The notes under the pieces are model-generated. The model did not search any database. It had not been told where the DNA came from and saw only the letters and a program-made list of their open reading frames with translations. From positions 744,001-808,000 of the forward strand of contig JAYKAV010002519.1 of NCBI GenBank assembly GCA_035582835.1: DNA of 64,000 bases, in the 5' to 3' direction. A program made the position numbers and the translations under genes. This document shows positions 27,767 to 38,720 of this stretch, piece after piece. Each line of letters begins with the position of its first letter. Position 1 is the first letter of the stretch. The stretch is from Phoebastria nigripes (Eukaryota; Chordata; Aves; Procellariiformes; Diomedeidae).

Positions 27767-27910
27767 CTGGCATTTGGACTTGTTAAATTCCATGCCATTG
27801 ATGATCACCCAATGCTCCAATCTATCCAGATCCCTCTGCAAGGCCGCTCGTCCCTCAAGAGAGTCAACAGTACCTCCCAGTTTGGTACCATCAGCAAACT
27901 TGCTAATGGT
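27767..27910 (-). pseudogene. CR1 ORF2 fragment: reverse transcriptase palm
   Basis: The peptide contains [10 protein letters not shown] and then [14 protein letters not shown] and KSKCQIPHL, matching the CR1 palm around the YADD/FADD catalytic box. Here the second aspartate of FADD is glycine (codons at 27898-27887), which would abolish catalysis. The frame is lost shortly downstream. Confidence 0.9.
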
Positions 27911-30900
27911 TAATAAAACATTTCTTCTCTTACCTAGGCAGTTCCAGCGGGAGACTCTGCCCATATAAGCTTCAAATCATCCCCAGATCTCCTCTCCACT
28001 AATGAAATAAGGAACCTAGGGCAATCAGCTTGCTAATTTAGACGTGCCAGTTGAGTGCCTAAAGCTGAATGAATCCAAGCAAAGTGCCTTTGAGTTAGGC
28101 ACTGAGTGTCTGACCCTTGAGACACCCGAGCTCCTTTACACAACCCATAGTAGTTACACTAATTACCTGGGTGTCTAAATACAGTACTCAGAATAAAATA
28201 AATTGAGTTGTAAGATGAGTTTTCAGAGAAGCAGTAAACGCATCCCACTAACACTGTGATACTGCAATGCTGTTAAGGGGAGGAAAGTACTTATCCATGT
28301 CTCCCCTTGGACTTTCTTGCATCTACAATCTCTTTTGACAAGGAGTTTCACATATCTACCACCTGCTGCAGTAACAGCAATCTTTTTGTGGTCTCTGCAG
28401 CTATCTCCTGCTAAGCTCATTGGGTGGTCCTTTAGTCTTGGCTGGAAGAGACAGTCATCTCCTCCACCCCAAATCATTCACAACTTAAGAGTCACAACTG
28501 TCCACATGTAAAGAGTGCTTGCTTACCTAATCATTCCCCCTAGTGAAACTATTCCAGTCTCGAAGATCCTCGTAAGAAAAAGCTCTACACACACAAAGAG
28601 AATTTTTTGTGTATTGCAAACTGGATTAAAATTAAATGTGATACAAACACAGAAATGTACTTTATATTCACCAGCCATAGAAACACAATTAAAAACCCTA
28701 CTGCATATCTTTTTAGAATTAAATAAAACCCAGTGCTTTATCCACCCCTCATTTTAACTAGTGTTTATAATGATTTTATAGTCTTGGAAAAATCTAGTTT
28801 TTAAAGACCTGACTTATTTTTCAGAAATGAAATTCATACAAAAATTAATAGCTTAAAACCCTACACAAGCACGTTCTAGTTCAGAGCATGATGTGGAAAG
28901 TGATTCCTATAGAAAACACTAGCTGATTTATTACAATCTCAGATGACGAGCACTAGTTCCAAATACCAAGGATCCGTGGAAATGGACCTCAATGAAACAC
29001 AAAGTGAGCAAACGAACACAGGTCCCCTCTGATATAGCAACACATCTGAAGCCTAAATGTCCTCAGATACACCCACACCCACCATATAGATTGTTAGAAT
29101 GGATGACCATGTAGACGATGAAAGTGCTTCGCCAAGGGTTGCAGGTCCCTTGTCACCAAACACACACCCCAGCATACAGCATTAACCCTAACAACATATC
29201 GCTCAGTAGCTCATACAGCACCCACATAATAAGCTGGTCAGTATTTCAACAACAGAATTCTTTTGAAAAAAATAAAATGTATTTTCAACCAGAATAATTA
29301 CATTTGTTTTAGTTCACTCTTGTTAGAACTGGACAATATATGAAACAAAATTTTTCATTTTTTAAAACATCTATGTTTGAAATAGAACATTTTCTACAAA
29401 ACTGACACTGACATTAAAAAGCTTTTTAATCTACATTCTTCAATTTTCACTCCCACTTGAAGACATTTCACATTTTATTTATAAATCAAATGAAAAACTC
29501 CTAAATGTCCCACAAAAAAACATTCTGGTTTTTCTTAAAACCTTAATGAAGCACCCAATCCTTTGCAGTGGTGACAGCAGTGCATCAGGTGACAGTCCCA
29601 AGGCTTCAGAGAGCACAGGCGTGTTTTCTGTATCAACGCATCCTCCTGATGCACACTTCTTCCACTGCTGTAGCTAATGCTCTTTTGTCTCTTCCCTCAG
29701 AAAATTCTTTAATACTCCTGCAAAATCACTATCATAGAAAGACTACAGTGTTTTCGTTTTTAGTCTTTCTATTCACCTGCCAGACTATTGTCCCTAACCT
29801 TCCATTTTCCAGTTAAAAAAATAAAATTCACTCTTTTGGGTTAAAGACACTACTAGCACATGCTTAAACTTAGTGATCTTAGTGTTCTGCTGACCTGGGA
29901 ACAAAGATACCTATGCAAATCAAACTTTCAAAAACATTTAAGTCACTCACAGAGTTTTGAAATGTTCCTTATTATATTTACCTTAAATAAATTTAACCGT
30001 ATTATAGCACAACAAACTTTGCAAACTATTTCCTACAGTATCATTACAGAATAACTAAAGTTTTCAAGTCGTTTTTCGTATTAACTCAACAATTTTACTA
30101 CAAATACTTGATGAAAAAATACAATTTTACTTGTGACTATTCCTCCTGTTCTATTCCAAAGAGATCCAAACTGGAACATCTTCATTTCTGATGAGAGATT
30201 TTTAAAAGGTATGCCACAGCATAATGATAACGCGTACAGCATGTTGAGTTGAAAGACCATATGTTGCAATTGTGAAAGATATTCTGAAGCAGATACAGTC
30301 ACTACTGCCTGCTGCTACCTGGCATCCTCAGTAAACTACCTAAAGTAATGATTGGAGTCCACTGTTCGTCCTTTATATTCAACGGAAAGTTTTTGATTAT
30401 TTTTTTCCTTCTAAATTTTTGGCACCGGTAACTCTGTAACTTCCTATATGAAATCATCATTACATACCTGAAACCAGGTATGAAAGGACATACATAAAGC
30501 CTGACGCAAGTGCCATGTTTAACCCATCTGCATATTTCTCTGGGAGAACACTGCCTGTAACCCATCATTTAAAGATAACAAGAAACAAATGCCACAACAT
30601 TGTTATAAAAAATTCATGCAACACCCTCATCTAGCAACGTCAATTACTTTCTCTATCTCCTACACCATTAGCTGTAAGACTAATAAAGCTACTCAGCAGG
30701 CAAGGGATTTAATGAAATATACCCTGAGTTTTCGGGAGCATCACCTGTGGTTCCAACTCTAACACTTCGATCAAATACAAGCTCTCTTCCTGCTGCTGAG
30801 CAATAGGCTTTTCTGGATCTTGATCAAACATGCTCTGAAGGAGGGAGGGTGTAATAATGTGGTGTAAAGTATTCAAGTGTGTAGGAGAACAATTGATTGT

Positions 30901-31488
30901 GGTGAAAGGGAGGAGGAGAAGAAATTGACAGCTTTTACATTTAGGTCACTTGAGCAGCAAAACAAGTTCACAGCAATTCTTTCAATAAGCAACAATACAA
31001 TTAAGCGTATGTACTAATCATCATTAATAAACCACATAAGCCAGCATAAAAAAATACTGCCTTGCACTGTTACAGGTTCCCAGTTTCCACAAATATTTTC
31101 AATTCTGTTCCCCATCTAAGGCTGAGGCATCAAGATACAAATATTACAGAACAAACATCTCCCAGCGGCTATCTAATGAAAGTAAGGACCAAAACAAACA
31201 GCACCAAAAAAACCCCGACCCACTTATCAGTGAAAGGTCTCAAGTTCTCTTCCTAGAGTCCCACTGCCTAACAAATTTAAGTACTGTCTGCTTCCTGATG
31301 CTTTCAGTGCAAGGCTGGAAAGGGGACTCTGCAAGGCAGAGATGAAAAATTCCTTGACCCTCCTAAACAAACATTCCTTCTTAACCCAAACATTTCTTAC
31401 CTTGAAATCTAGTACATTCCAGTCTTAAATTTCCTTCAAAAAAGCTGACTTAATCTCCTGTCTCTGGGTGAACTTCATGTTCTAGGGG
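27911..31488 (-). other. TRHDE intron immediately downstream of the exon
   Basis: AT-rich intron. A stretch near 28020-28140 (AGTGCCTAAAGC, TTTGAGTTAGGCACTGAGTG) looks like a very old amniote interspersed repeat. The exon-like 90-bp stretch at 30745-30834 is discussed in the findings. No following TRHDE exon was found. Confidence 0.6.
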
Positions 31489-31497
31489 AAATCTTAC
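31489..31497 (-). promoter_or_regulatory. 5' splice donor of the TRHDE exon
   Basis: On the minus strand the exon ends TTAG and the intron begins GTAAGATTT, a strong match to the GTAAGT-type donor. It leaves a phase 1 junction, as expected for a following exon that completes an aspartate codon in the TRHDE segment DLLAVP. Confidence 0.88.
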
Positions 31498-31624
31498 CTA
31501 ATTTTGGCAGGGAATAGGGCACTTTAAAATAATCTTCATAAAATTCAATGAGTCTCCTTGTAATATTTAGAGCATAGTCCCCCGATCCTCTTCGGATTGC
31601 ATCAGGTCTTGCATATAATCGTAC
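31498..31624 (-). CDS. TRHDE: Internal coding exon of TRHDE (TRH-degrading ectoenzyme)
   Basis: Read on the minus strand this is an open 127-bp exon: 42 codons in phase 0 plus one base (G), so it ends in phase 1. The peptide starts VRLYARPDAIRRGSGDYALN, continues through ITRRLIEFYEDYF and ends KVPYSLPKL. This is the TRHDE version of the M1 aminopeptidase segment just before the GAMEN-type exopeptidase motif and the HEXXH zinc site, by my recall about residues 350-395 of about 1,024. TRHDE is a type II membrane zinc ectopeptidase that removes pyroglutamate from thyrotropin-releasing hormone at the cell surface. The same segment is a separate exon in the paralogue LNPEP, as I recall it, which supports the boundaries. 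It is flanked by AG and GT splice dinucleotides. The catalytic residues are encoded outside this window. Other M1 members (ENPEP, ANPEP, LNPEP) diverge far more over this stretch. Confidence in the gene is high; the exon number (third or fourth) is a guess. Confidence 0.95.
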
Positions 31625-31660
31625 CTGTTAAAAAACAAAGCGAAAGACTGATCATTTCAG
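31625..31660 (-). promoter_or_regulatory. 3' splice acceptor of the TRHDE exon
   Basis: On the minus strand the intron ends in a T-rich run followed by AACAG, and the exon begins GTACGA. A T/C-rich tract lies in the preceding 20 nt, and a branch-point-like CTGAAAT sits about 30-35 nt upstream. The AG dinucleotide is at 31626-31625. Confidence 0.85.
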
Positions 31661-34219
31661 CATCTACATTTTAAAGCTATCCTACCTGCAGAGGTGAACT
31701 ATTCTAAGGTTGTTGTGAGGTGGCAGGATTATTCTCTTAAAGCCAAATGTGACTGTCGTACATTTGTCAAAACATGTCATAGCTGAAAACCAGAACTTCC
31801 ACAATTAAGGTTACAAAGTTGAGAAGTAACAATCTCCTACTTGTTTGTGTTGCCAAATAAAAGACTTAACATTCCTTGCATCAAAATAAATATTCAAAGA
31901 AAAACACTTACATGTGTTTGCTAGAGATATGATGGGAGAGTGGATTAGTATAATGGTTCTCTGCCTACACTGAATGTAGGCAGGATGCAGTGGCTCAGTA
32001 GGAGAGAAGTTCATGGTTTGTTAAAGGCACATTATATCGAGCCCTGAAAGTATTAGTAGACTGTGGAGAAAAAAAAAAAAATAATCGCTCTCTTTTCTTT
32101 TCTCTGGCAGTGACACAGTTACCCTCAATGGAAGACTGCAAAAACAACCATTTATAAGCTCATTCATGTACACAAACAATTAACATTCCTGAAACCTCCA
32201 TGACTGCTTCAGGCCTCTGTTTTCAGAAAGCAGTAAGTTAAAGCTGTTTATACAAGCCACAGACTGCTGCACTCAGTATAAAACAGCTCACGCATCTGAC
32301 TATGTGGAGCACCCAAGTGAACAGAACTCACCTTCATAATTCAGCACCCAAGTGCGACCAGCTTCCCTCCCCATCAACGAGGCAGCTGAAAGCACCTCCA
32401 GGTTATTCATTATTCCCTGTCCTTATAGTCCTTAACGCTTCCTTAGTGCAAAGATGACACACAGCTAATGAGAACTGTTAACCAAGAAAGGGATAGAAAG
32501 GAGAGACGCTTTTTGCTCTCCCTCCTCATACGCAGTCTGATGGACGTAGCTGAGGGGAAGCAGTGTGTGCTTTGTCTCTAGTGGCTGTGGCAGAAGGTCT
32601 CTCCCTGAAGTACATAATGACCTGATACAAAGTAGACTCTACTAAATATCAGTCCTAATAATAATATCTGACTCACTAATACTTTCTGTGGTAGGATTAA
32701 ATCCCAGCCAGGGTTCGAAGAAAGCAGCAGGGCAGAAATCAGAAAGTATCGATGCAAACATGAAGCAGAAATATCAGTTTTGAAATGTTTCTAAATGCTC
32801 TATTCTGGACCAAGAAAAGCCAATGGGATTTTCAGCTTCAGTGAAAACACTTCCAAGTATTGCTTTACCGCTCTTTTCCTGAACCAGTTCAGTTACTCGA
32901 GTGGAAACCAGATATGAAACCTCAGCACACTGTATCTGCCAGTTTTGTTTTAACCCACTATCTCTTTGTTTTCAGTATTCAGACACATTATTCTGCTTTG
33001 TTACTATGTCCATCTTTATATTTTTATCTTTGTGTTGTATTAGACTCAGTGCACAATCAACCATACATAGTTATCATTTGTAATGTAAAACAGATAACAC
33101 TGTAACCTAATGAGACATGTAATAAAGCAGACTTCTCATAATCACCACCTGAAAGCATATAAACCATTATCTGAACACTTCCAAGTCACTATTTTTGTTT
33201 ATTGCTTCCTTCCAAAGTTAACAGTGACATGTACATTAAATGTTCCCTTATCTGCTAAACTAAATATATTTTTTAACAAAATAGATATTAACCACAGAGA
33301 TCCTAATTCAAACATCTCAAAACCTTTAGTTTATGGAAGGATGGTAAGAATCACAATTAGATTTGTGATGAACATTGTTTTGTATCATTAAACCTTTATA
33401 CACAATTTTGTATAATTGCTTTACTGGCACAGTTGACTGTATCAGCAAATTAGGAAAAAAAGAGTCAGCCAACCAAGTATGCAAAAAATCATTCAATTTG
33501 ACAGTGGCCAAATGTGTCCATAATAAGGAATAGGACAACAGAAGGGAAGAAAAAAATAGCTACATACAAGAAAAATCAAGGTTCAACTTACTGCATTACA
33601 ACGTGTGTCTTTTGGCAAATGCAGAAAAGGCACTTAATGGTGTCTGAGATGGAGCCCAGGTACCAAAGCTCAAAAACCGCAATGCTGCAAACTTTCATTT
33701 GCCACCTGCCTAATGCTGAATATAGTTTTATTTTGCCTGTAAAGTTTCCCTGGGCGCCTCTCTGCCTGCCTAGAACAGCTCCGGACTGCCAGGGCCACAT
33801 GGCTCACACCGAGGTCACCCCTAAGCTGGAACACATTTCAGAAATTACCCGTGCCTTTGCCCAGGTCTCTCAGGGGCTTTGAGGCAACAGGCATTGCCGA
33901 AGCATGCCAGCCACCTTCAAATGCTGGGTCTGCTTCTGCCTTTCACCCAACAACCACGGAATGTGAAATGTATGGAGGAACCTTAGAGGCACCATTGCAA
34001 ACTTACCCCTGGCCTCAGCAAATTCCCTCTTGGCTAGCAGAGGGCTACTGCAGGGGACGGTCTGTGACGCTCTGCCTACCTGGCTGTTGTTTCGGATGAC
34101 ACCTTCTCAGGTGTCATTCACGATATAAGGAGCTTCGTCCAGAGTTCAGTCTAAAGGCTGGCACCTATAAGCTTGAAACTGAAGCCCCTAACTTTCACAC
34201 ACCAATGTCCTTTAATGTG

Positions 34220-34375
34220 TATGGGCTTATCTTGACCATGTTTTACCTCCAAGTCCATAAAATGGAGATTATATTATTTCCTTAGCTTATANGAACATTA
34301 TGAGTGTTAAGTAATAAAGACTGTAAAGCTTTCAGATACTGCTCCAAAGAGGAGCTTAAGTAAATAAAACAGAAT
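34220..34375 (+). mobile_element. MIR-like SINE relic, 3' half
   Basis: The order CATGTTTTACCTCCAAGTCC, ATAAAATGGAGATTATATTA, a TTATGAGTGTTAAGTAA block and TGTAAAGCTTTCAGATACTG follows the MIR 3' half (TCTGTAAAATGGGGATAATA ... GTGAGGATTAAATGAG ... TGTAAAGCGCTTAGAACAG). Many substitutions, as expected for an element older than birds. Confidence 0.6.
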
Positions 34376-34964
34376 GAAGACATGAGATTTGTTTAGCATA
34401 TTTTTTTTGTTTGTTTACTGCTTTCATTTCAAAAGGCAGATAGGTTGCGTTACTTTATAACTATGTTGGACTGAACAATAATGCATAATTATTATATACT
34501 TTCCCACAGGCCATTTGATCACTATACTAAGACTTCAATTTTAAATTAATTTAAATAAGAGAAAGAACAGAAAATCTTCTGCAGGGTCAGACCTAAATAT
34601 AAATAAAAGTAGTATGTGTTCTCCTACAAAAGATAAATAGGTTTCTAGCTTAGGTGCATAATTCATCACTCGCTGCAATGGCACCTACTGCCCTGCAAAT
34701 ATTAGTGAAGCTCTTTTTCACAATCTTTGCAAGATTAGGTTATACTATTATTTTCGTGTAAGAAAGTGGAGAACAAAGAGAGACTGAGTCTAATTCTGGG
34801 TGCCTATCTTGACAACTCTCAATGTCAAGTATACTTAACAGTTTTACTGCACACACTTAAAGCACTGTTCCCATTATAACTTATTGCAGTAGTGAACACT
34901 TTATACAGCTTTGAGTCTGGTCACAGGTGCCTTAGTTTGGGTATTAGGAAAATTAGTAACACAC

Positions 34965-35115
34965 GATTAGTGACTAAATGAGACTCTGTCAGTTTATGTG
35001 ATTTGCTCAGCATCTCATAGCAACTCTGGTGGCAGAGGCAGGGAGGTAATTCAAAGATGGCATTCAGCCTCGCGGCCACCTGACAGCCTGCACCAAACAT
35101 CTTCTGCGTTTGGGA
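34965..35115 (-). mobile_element. MIR-like SINE relic, core region
   Basis: The plus strand reads TGATTTGCTCAGCATCTCAT, AGCAACTCTGGTGGCAGAGG and CAGGGAGGTAATTCAAAGAT. These line up with the complement of the MIR core (GACTTGCCCAAGGTCACACA, AGTCAGTGGCAGAGCC, GGGATTTGAACCC). Together with the relic at 34.2 kb it shows an old SINE-dense patch. Confidence 0.6.
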
Positions 35116-36530
35116 ATTAATAAGGTAGGGACTGTTCAGACAACAGGCATATTCACAGTACACTAGTGTTGTCCTGATGCAGCGTAGTTCCCTGGGTGTC
35201 TAAATGAAAAAAATACCAGAAAAATATCACGAGGGTTCATATTAGTCGTAATACCTGTGAATATAACAAAGTTCACACGCTCAGCCTAAATTCTGGGTTT
35301 TTTTCTTAACTCCTTTGCACCTACATTTGCAACCATTACCAATCTTTCAACAGAAGTTCTGACTACTGAGAAAAAAATCCAAAGCTCTCATTTCTCTCTC
35401 AAATGGAACCAGACTGACCATCTCCTCCCTACCACAAGTTTGAGTAACTAGGTTTGCATCTTCAGCCCTACAACCCAGACCTCCCCTTTGACATTCATAA
35501 GATGCCATTGTTCTTATGCCACACAGCCACTGATGGAGGAGACCAGATACACTTTGCTAGAAATCATTTTCACTTTTGTTAACAGCAGAGTAAGAAGTTA
35601 TTAGAGATCCTAAATGAAATCGCTGCAATGTATGTTTCCTCATTCTTTTCTAAAGTGAGCAGAAATGTGAGTTGTTTCCCCTCGTTTCCTTGGCAGAAGC
35701 CCTGGGCTATTTTCATTAGAACTTTAAATAAAGACAATACAATAGCCACACTCAGATACCACCACAGAAAAATCATCCTGAAGAATTAATTTAAAAATAT
35801 TAGTAACTTAACTCAAGTTCTTAGAATGACTTTGGCAGCATGATCAGATAAAATACTAAAATATTCCTGAAACTTGTATGGTAAATTCCATGTATTTGTT
35901 ATAAGCGATCAATAGTCTACTTCTCTCTAGTTAGTCAAAAGTATTTGCTGTACAAAAAGTGTACTTTCACAAATAATTTGTACATTTTCTGTAGTCTCTC
36001 TTAATATTTCAGCATTTGTTACATAAAACAAGTTAAAGTAATTTAAAAATATTTGTAATACCAGGTCGCCACAACAGATGAATGTGATTGTAAAATGAGA
36101 GCTGTTTCCCATAGTGAGGGACAGTTGTGATACATGTTAAGAAATGTGCAACAGATTTAGAACGAATCACATCTAACTAAAGTCAGGTTATTAACTACTG
36201 TGCATGAGAAAATCTTCCATCTACAGTAAAAATTATTCATCAAAAAGAAAGTTAGCACTTAAAAAGAAAAAAAAGAGAGTTTTTCTTGTCTTATTACTTC
36301 AGAGTGTTTCAAAAAATGTGAATTAGTAACTACATACAAGGTACAATGGGTAAATTCTGACAAGTACAAACTGTAAATAGCAATGAACATCTTAACTTCT
36401 GGTGAATAGTATGTTCACTAAAAATGTTTCCACTGTACCAAAGACTAGTCATAATTTCAGCACATAATAAACAGACGAATGGGTTCAGAAAAAGTAGAAC
36501 TGTTCTATTTTGGCATTTAAAATCACAACC

Positions 36531-36565
36531 TTTTTTTTTTTTTNTTTTTTTTTGGGGGGGGGGGG
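36531..36565. repeat. T23 (one N) followed by G12 homopolymer
   Basis: A run of 22 T and one N switches directly into 12 G. Such junctions are prone to sequencing error, so true lengths are uncertain. The G run could form a quadruplex-like structure on the plus strand. Confidence 0.85.
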
Positions 36566-37469
36566 CATTAAAACTGAAGTACATGAAAAAAAGAAAAGGA
36601 TGAAAGGGATGAAGAATGGTAAGGAAAAACCTGCAGTCATTTTTTCACATTCTGTGAAATACTTCAGGTCAAACTGAAGGCTTTGTTGAGTTCTGCTTTG
36701 CAGGTAGGAGGAATATGGAATACATTCAGCATTTTGACCATGGAAATAAAAAGTCAAAATCCACTATTTACACATATCTAATTGAAAAAAGACTGTTGTC
36801 CAACCTTCTCCCTCTGCAGGAATTCACCAAAGACGAAGGAAGACCAGAGAGAACCACAGTATGTCCTCCCTCTGGCACTAGAGGAAGACACTAACAACTT
36901 CTGCTAGAGGTGCCACAAGCCTGCCAACCTGCTTCCCCAGGGAATTAAGGAAGCTGACAACCTGGCAGAAATCAGGATGTTACAGCAAGAGGCTTGCAGG
37001 CCTGAAGCATGCCATACACCAGAGCCCACCTCTTACTTTAGAATTAAATAACCACTTTTACATTTGAAGCCTGCTCTTGAAGACATTATTCTCTATGCCA
37101 CCTTCTATTTTATGTGTGCATCCCCTTTGAAACCTTCATTCTTAGTGTTGTTATCTTTTTAGGGGAGTGTCACCTGGCTTGATATCAAGACATATTTTTA
37201 TTCTTTTGTTTATTGTAACAGTAAAGTTTGCTGATCACAATAATCCCAGGTAATACCCTGCATTAATTCTGCAAGGCACCTTTTCTTTAAATGTTTAGCC
37301 ATTTTTTTTCCATGTTTTAAGACCACTCCACTTGCCATCACTGCCTTCCCTGATGCCCTGGGGGGATCACAGCTCACTGGATGAGAAATATTGCTCCGAG
37401 GGAATAAAGTGCACCTCTGTTTTAAGAAGGGAAGGCTTGTGAGAGCAGATGGCTCATTGGGCTCTAACG

Positions 37470-37560
37470 AGCTAACACAACACCCGCTGACTTCAACTGA
37501 ATGACTCCTGTTAACTACAGGGGCTTTAAATCAGACTTTCAGAGGAGACATGACCGATCC
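37470..37560 (+). mobile_element. Ancient amniote SINE-like relic
   Basis: GCTGACTTCAACTGAATGAC, TCCTGTTAACTACAGGGGC and TTTAAATCAGACTTTC resemble the old amniote repeat with the TGACTTCAATGGAGTTACTC and CTGATTTACACCAGTGTAA blocks. Recognised from memory only. Confidence 0.4.
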
Positions 37561-37649
37561 AGCCCCTGGGCTAGGGACAGTCCTGCCAAGGCAACTTTCA
37601 CCAACAGCATCTGCCATGTCTACAGCCCATGTTTTTAGATCACCACTCG

Positions 37650-37709
37650 ATTAGTCCTTGTCAGGCAGTGCACAGGAAAAAAANAAAAAAAAAAAAAAAA
37701 TTAGTCCTT
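37650..37709 (+). mobile_element. Tiny poly(A)-tailed insertion with target-site duplication
   Basis: The decamer ATTAGTCCTT occurs at 37650-37659 and again at 37700-37709. Between the copies are 17 nt (GTCAGGCAGTGCACAGG) and an A run of about 24 (one N at 37684). A 3' poly(A) flanked by a 9-10 bp direct repeat is the footprint of target-primed retroposition of a polyadenylated RNA, here truncated almost to its tail. CR1 does not normally copy by poly(A), so the machinery is unclear. Confidence 0.6.
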
Positions 37710-38647
37710 TAAATGGCGGTACTCTGGCCATGATCACTGATAGTTCAGATCGTGAGAAGCAGGACCACTGACTGGATCTCATGTTTATATCCCACATGCT
37801 ATAAGGAAAATAGCTCTCTGCATCTTGAAAACATCCTGACGCAGAATTTACACGGCAGTAACCATTGCTGTATCTCTGCCACAGCATCAGGCACAACAAG
37901 GCCAGCTTTGCTGCTGACAAGGGGAGAAGATGCATGTATAATCCCAGCCCTTGGTTCACACTGTCTGATACCATGAACATGGCCACACACGTGACTACAC
38001 AAAACCACTCCCGAAGGTACCCCCATCCACGGAGAGCCTTTGCCCAGCCTTGAATGCTGTCAGGTCACATAAGCCTGTGGGACCACAAGAGACTTGAATC
38101 TCTCTCTGCTTTACCTTGGCACTATTACAGCACCTTTCCAAGCAAAGGTGGCTAATGTTCCAAGGATGGCATCTATCTATTTTGCTACTGTCTAGATTTC
38201 CCCTCCCCCTTTTTTCTATCTTTGGTCCATTTTGCTACATGTACTTAAGTTTGAACAGACTGGGAGCAAATGGGGGTATGGAAATTGAGCAAAAGTCTGA
38301 TGACAACCTAAATCTTGTTGTTTTCTCAGGCAAGCATGGATTAGGTAGCCTTGTATCAACATAGGAATCCACTTCACAATTAAGGATAGTTTCCCCTCCC
38401 ACCTACTTCAAGCAGAATTAAAAGTAACTTTGTCAGGTGTTTTAAAGCAGCTCAGAGTGCTTTCCCATTATGAAACAGATGTTTCTGCACATCAGCTGGT
38501 GTCAGCAATGCCACCCTGGGAATAATGCTTGCTCTTTAATCCCTTCCTCCAAGCCAGCAGACTCCATGTGAAGCACTGTTCTTGGGAGGCCCCGCCAAAC
38601 TAGCTCCAGCCCAGCACTGGTACATCCAGGGTCTCACTCACAGTGAT

Positions 38648-38720
38648 TTAAAAATCTCAGTTCAGGAAAGCAGTTATGCATATGTTTAATTTTAAGTATG
38701 TGTTTAACCCCAAACATGCA
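38648..38720 (-). mobile_element. Ancient amniote SINE-like relic
   Basis: TCAGGAAAGCAGTTATGCAT, ATGTTTAATTTTAAGTATGT and GTTTAACCCC match the complement of an old bird/reptile repeat with the blocks CTTAAGCATATGCTTAA and AGTGCTTTCCTGAA. Recognised from memory. Confidence 0.45.

Larger units (their letters stand above)
27021..27910 (-). mobile_element. 5'-truncated CR1 LINE
   Basis: On the minus strand the element ends at 27021 in the CR1 3' terminus (AGTTGGACTAGATGATC-like sequence, GGTCCCTTCCAACTGAACT, then repeated TATTC units). Reading 5' to 3' it covers the reverse transcriptase palm, the segment after it and the C-terminal part of ORF2. Homology begins abruptly at about 27910 with TISKFAD, the usual 5' truncation of CR1. 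About 890 of roughly 4,500 bp are present. The coding region is broken by frameshifts and stops, so it is dead. CR1 moves by target-primed reverse transcription and is the dominant LINE of birds. Confidence 0.95.

Noticed and set aside
28020..28140. Possible ancient SINE with TTTGAGTTAGGCACTGAGTG
   Set aside because: Only short word matches to an old amniote repeat; too diverged to list as a feature.
1..31497. Search for the next TRHDE exon (AAMENWG / HEICHQWFG)
   Set aside because: Every TCCAT (reverse of ATGGA) I could find lacked the preceding complement of AACTGGGG; no candidate survived reading by eye.
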